This document shows, one piece after another, positions 59,691 to 64,000 of a DNA stretch of 64,000 nt. A model generated the notes under the pieces. It did not search any database. It was not told the origin of the DNA and saw nothing but the letters and a program-made list of their open reading frames with translations. The translations under genes and the position numbers were made by a program. The DNA comes from Diaprepes abbreviatus (Eukaryota > Arthropoda > Insecta > Coleoptera > Curculionidae), in assembly GCA_034092305.1 (NCBI GenBank), contig JASJET010000225.1:2028501-2092500 (forward strand). Reading direction: 5' to 3'. Each line of letters opens with the position of its first letter. Within the stretch, counting starts at the first letter, position 1.

Positions 59691-60059
59691 TGTCCTATTT
59701 AAAAAAAATCATGAGTTTGATTAATATATCAAAAACTAAATTTTTTTGAAAAAAAAAACTGACTACGCCTCTAAACTCTACATAAATAACTATAAAAATC
59801 AGTTTTTCTTTTTGATAAAGTAACGAAAATTTTCAAAATCACTCTGTAGATTAAAAACTAAGGGACCCATGACAAATTTAACACCGGAATTTTCCTTTTC
59901 GTTAAATAGTAAGAACCTAAAGTGAAAACTGCAACACTATATCTCTGACAATAACTCCAATACCCCCTAAAAGTGTCAAAAATGGGACAGCTCGTCCTTA
60001 TAATAAATATGGCTAAATGAGCTGTGCTCAAGGACAAAACAGAAAAACAAGAAAAAACT

Positions 60060-60430
60060 ATTTAATTCTGGTAAATTTCCAATTAATAATTCTATAATTT
60101 GGAAAATTAAATGACTCTTCCAATAAGTAGTTTGAAAAATGAAATTTTCAATTACTCTGATCATGGAAAATTTTGTTTCTAAAGTTATAAATTACTGTAT
60201 CAATTGATAATTTGAAAAATGAAATTATCAGCTACTTCGTTAATTGATAATTGCAGGAATAAAATTACCATTACCATTACTTCATTAATTTTAGAAATCA
60301 AATTATCAATTACTTCAAAATTATCAATTGATGAAGTAATTGATAATTTTATTTTGTGAATTAATGATTATTTATTAATTCATGTTCCGATTTTTGCAAT
60401 TATCCATTGAAAAATTAATTAATAATTTTA
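60060..60430. repeat. Degenerate repeats of AATTATCAATT dyads
   Basis: Repeated 'aattgataattt' and 'aaattatcaatta' blocks with 'gaaaaatgaaatt' spacers. They include a near-perfect hairpin of 18 bp arms at 60,300-60,317 and 60,332-60,349. Non-coding; likely amplified from a palindromic core. Confidence 0.75.
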
Positions 60431-60702
60431 TCCGATACTAATAAAAAAATATGTCATTGCATATCTCTGATTTACTTGCTTATTTATTTATAAATAACTT
60501 TGCAATCTTTATAGGAATAAGTACTTGTTTATTATAGCACAAAAGTCATATCAAATTTCAAAGGTCGTAGTAAGAAAAAATAAACAAATTCGTCCATGCA
60601 TGCAAAAATAAACAAAAACAAATAAAAAGGGCTCCTTCTACATTTGCACACGTAAAAAGTTGGCTTCAAAGAAATCTGCAGGGACTTACAAGTGCTTGTT
60701 TG

Positions 60703-60915
60703 GCAAATTTGGCGCAAATTCAGCGTCCACAAGCACAGCTTTTGTCGTTTATATTCGAATCACAAAGACGACCGGGGCAACCAAATCAAATCTAAATCGG
60801 CCAATCACAGTGGAGGAATAATAAGTAATCTCCTGTCCGAGGCTTAGAGGCATGGATCTAGCTTACTTTTGGATTAGACGTTGATAGCATTGGAGATTTG
60901 GGGAATTACAGATCT
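60703..60915. repeat. ~210 bp dispersed repeat, copy 2
   Basis: Partner of 58,228-58,440 in the same orientation. Confidence 0.75.
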
Positions 60916-61097
60916 ATAAAGTTTTTATGGCTGGAGTCATTAAAATTAGAGGATGTGGGGTTTAAGTCGCTAATTAAAACCCTTTCTCTGACTGTTTTTA
61001 ATTAAATAAAAACATTATAATTTAGCTGATATTTAAACTCTGAAAATAAACTCTTCATTGCATTTATATATGATGCGCTTTTCCTGTCGTTACATTT

Positions 61098-61785
61098 ATC
61101 AAGAAATAGACGGGTTTTGTATTTCAGTGTATGTTTTTATTAATATCGGCCAAGCGTTTTCGGTCTAACAGACCATCCTCAGGGCTCAGACCCTAAAAAT
61201 AAGAGAATATGATCAGCAAATAAGCTTAGTACTCACCAACCATACTCACTCGTCAAAGGGCACACCTTAACCCTGCCAGTTTGAGAGCAGTCGCCAGCCG
61301 TAGCCTCCACACAGAACAAATTGTATACAATTAAAAAATGTTTAAAAAACTTTGTCACAAATTAAAATTAAAACCAAAACATTCAACATACTAGTACATT
61401 AACACTGTTAAAACAATAAACCTCTTTAATAAAAACTCAAAAGAGTGAGGTTATGCCACCCAGTCATAGCATAGCATAGCAATAAAACTGTCCAAAAATC
61501 AATACTATATACAAGTATGTGTAAGCCTGAATAGAGATTTTCTGTATTAGTTCTATTTCAATTTCTTGTCAATTGTATTTCAAATCAATAATTCATTGAC
61601 AATAAGCGAAAAGAGAAAAAAAAAGAGAAAAAAAAAGAGAAAAAAGTGGCAGAAAGAAAGGGCAGTAAAAGTTTATCAATCTACAGCGTTGCTGTTATCG
61701 GTCATTCTGTGATATATTTCGAACACTTGGGTTCAGTGGCGTGAAATGATTTCCATTTTTGTACAAAACCCGTCTATTTCTTGAT
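61098..61785. mobile_element. Inverted-repeat element with hammerhead-like motif
   Basis: A perfect 24 bp inverted repeat bounds the segment (61,098-61,121 and 61,762-61,785). Next to the left end, the minus strand has CTGAGGA (61,176-61,182, exact CUGANGA), a GGTC/GACC stem and GAAAACGCTT (61,152-61,161), resembling a hammerhead. The interior holds a purine-rich tract (61,598-61,665). No protein recognised. Confidence 0.6.
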
Positions 61786-62034
61786 TTCTTCGGTGTACAA
61801 CCTGTTAATAACTTATTCGTTACATTTATCACCTGCGTGAAAAAGCGTTTATCACTGCTTATCTCTATTGTGTAAAAAGTAAATGGAAATACACGATTTT
61901 TTCTTAAACTTAAAGTTAGAGCTTCTATTTTCAGAAACACATACAAATTAATAAAATAACATTTTAAGCCACAAAATTTAAAAAATAACATTTTAAACGC
62001 CATAATAAAGACTATAGATTTATTATCAGATTTG

Positions 62035-63395
62035 CAAGTCAAACAGCTTCGCACACCCTCCAGGGATTATTGACTCATACCAGGTATACAAAGGCACCAA
62101 AAGTGTGGGGATCCTTTCCATGTTATCGGGTCCTAGGTGGCGTAGTCTTCTGTACTTCCTACAAACTTTCGGACGGTCCACGCGTTTCTAGGAGAACTGC
62201 TATCTGAATTGGTTTATACAGATGCTCACTAAGGCCCAGTCCCTTCATATTCTGCGGGAGGTTCTTTGGTATCACTCCAGTTGTTTATAGTATTATGGGA
62301 ATCGTGTGGACGTTGTTCATTGCCCATTACCTTCGAACTTGCACCTCCATATCTCTGTATTTGGCGATCTTCTCATTGTATTTTGGTCTTAGGTTGTTGT
62401 TATTAGGTATAGCAATGTCAATCAGTAGAGTTCGCTTAGAAATTTTAACTATTAATATAATGTCTGGCCTATTATGAACCGTTCGGTCCCAATATAACTT
62501 GAACTAGTTGTTTTCAAGAATACGCTCCGAATTGTATCTGTAGTAAGGTACTTTACCTACCTGCAATAGTTTTAACTTATCTGCTAACTCTTGGTGGAGT
62601 ATCTTAGCGGCTAAGTCGTGTCTTTTCTTATGCTCGGTTGCGACAAACGCTTGGCATCCTCCAGTTATGTTCTGGATTGTCTCTGATGTTCGACAGCTTT
62701 ATCTACATTGGTTATTTTCTATTGAGAAATCTCTGATGATGAACTTCCGATAGTTCTTCATCGGAATAACCTGGTCTTGGATAGCTACCAAGAAGCCATC
62801 TATTTCCTGAAATATCTGTCCTGAAATCAACCAACAGTTCGATGCTGTGCTGTCGACATTATCCTGGATGACCTCATTTCGATGCCGTTCTTGAAGTGGT
62901 TTCTCTAGCCAGACTTGTAACTTCTCTTGATCTGTTCGGTGGTGAGAAGCAATATCCCGTTCCTTCAGCTATAGCGGCGTTGAACTGTCAGCCTCACATA
63001 TTGCTGGATGTAGTGTGGAAGAGTCCGTTAACCTGTGGAAATAAGAACGTAAGGTTATTATTTGTTAATCAAACTGCTTATCAATATCGAGCAATCCTCT
63101 TCAACCTTGATGTCTTGGAAGCATTGTACGTTAAATAGCACTCTGAGGGTGGTGTTTGTGTGCTTTTGTTAAGAGTTTTCTTATTTTCCTTTGCAGGTTT
63201 TCAATGTCCGCCCTGCTCCATTTTATAATTTCAAAAAAGTAGCTAAGCGCAGAGCATTCGTACCTGTTGAGTTCTTTAAACAAAGGTCTACTATTTAAAC
63301 TGATTCGTCACACCCATCCCACCATCTTGACGAATTCGGTTGTCAATTCGGCCTTTATAGTGCGATGGTCAATTCGTTTGGCCTGTTTCATAGAT
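62035..63395 (-). mobile_element. Restriction-like-endonuclease LINE, copy 2
   Basis: Minus-strand partner of 16,845-18,250. Read from 63,390: KQAKRIDHRTIKAELTTEFV, a decayed post-RT region, VDSTASNCWLISGQIFQEIDGFLVAIQDQVI (a linker absent from copy 1), CRTSETIQNITGGCQAF with part of the zinc knuckle, KVPYYRYNSERILENN, then RPDIILI...TLLIDIAIPNNNNL (restriction-like endonuclease with PD and D residues intact) and TTGVIPKNLPQNMKGLGL. Frames are broken in many places. 5'-truncated at about 63,395. Confidence 0.88.
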
Positions 63396-64000
63396 TTATT
63401 CTTATTATTTATATTAGTAAAAAGGTCTCTTTGTGATGTTAATAAAGTCTGATTAGTTTCGGTAAATTATTGAAATAATAATTTAACATCCTTCCAAAAA
63501 ACATTCGAATAATATTTCTTACCAATTAGAATTTGGTGTAAGAGGATTGAACCTTGTGCTCTACCCATTTAGAATAAGAATTGTACAACATTTATACCTA
63601 CATAATTACCTCCATTTTCTGTACATTTTTCCCAACAATTCTCATTTATATGGCTACTTGAATTTTGTTTTTTTTTTTTACGTATAGTATCTATCTAGAA
63701 AATTTATTTTATTATTATTTTCTGTTTCGGACGTGAATTGTAATTTTTCGTTGAAAAAAAATTTTAACTGAATGGTACATCAAACCAACTTCAAAAACTC
63801 AAAAAAATAGTGTTATAATCGGTCTGTTTGATCGTGCTATCTTCCTAACTTCTCCAGAATTCGGACCGAGCATACTGCAAAAAATAAAAAAGACATTAAT
63901 AAATAATAATTTCAATGAAAAAACTATCACCAAAATAAAAAACGAACATATAAATTTTATAATAACCTAATAACAAGAAACATAGAACATAATCAGCAAA
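63396..64000. other. AT-rich DNA, nothing recognised
   Basis: No gene or repeat identified to the window end. Confidence 0.45.

Overview
The window reads as intergenic, transposon-saturated DNA from an arthropod nuclear genome. It is AT-rich, has long (AT)n and (CA)n microsatellites, no operons, and no intact host gene that I recognise. The element mix is typical of insects: mariner/Tc1-like, hAT, Penelope-like elements, APE-type LINEs, RNase H-bearing I/R1-like LINEs and restriction-like-endonuclease LINEs. A beetle is plausible, but I cannot prove the order. An antisense 28S rRNA fragment confirms a eukaryotic source. Almost every recognisable ORF is a decayed transposon piece. The only nearly intact genes are three DD41D-type transposases.

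Layout. 1-5,500: one copy of a 1.1 kb repeat, CA/AT microsatellites, a Penelope GIY-YIG remnant, the 3' end of an RNase H LINE on the minus strand, and an unclassified 1 kb repeat. 5,534-7,040: the 3' half of the same LINE family on the plus strand. 7,620-11,520: a minus-strand hAT transposase relic split by a 2.7 kb DD41D transposon with ~650 bp inverted repeats. 11,690-13,330: a Penelope-like element bounded by inverted terminal copies carrying hammerhead-like motifs. 13,405-14,400: LINE. 15,440-16,170: MITE-like repeat. 16,845-18,250: REL-endonuclease LINE. 20,000-22,185: a diverged repeat and a 1.1 kb foldback. 23,530-24,885: ~120 bp tandem array. 25,096-25,437: hairpin. 25,980-26,815: a repeat split by a 539 bp foldback carrying two opposed hammerhead ribozyme motifs and flanked by a 12 bp duplication. 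26,934-28,330: pseudogene of a recurrent insect transposon-associated protein. 29,690-40,310: five LINE relics, a hAT-type MITE, a Penelope relic and a 28S fragment. 40,794-41,213: foldback. 42,434-48,890: two 1,304 bp DD41D copies in opposite orientation, a Penelope tail, and a third transposase relic split by a LINE. 50,700-55,300: LINE relics, a hAT-like MITE and the third RNase H LINE copy. 55,490-57,790: two mariner relics and the second 1.1 kb repeat copy. 57,830-61,785: MITE-like copies, a second ribozyme-bearing repeat copy, palindromic AT repeats and an inverted-repeat element. 62,035-63,395: second REL-endonuclease LINE copy.

The components do not form a pathway. What can be reconstructed is a history of nested insertions: DD41D inside hAT (TA duplication), LINE inside a DD41D relic (AAGTGT), hAT-like MITE inside a LINE (TGTGTCAC), and a ribozyme foldback inside another repeat (AAATATCGATGT). 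The strongest candidate for something under-described is the ribozyme-armed foldback at 26,015-26,553 and its relative at 59,381-59,690. All identity statements are by eye; no search was run.
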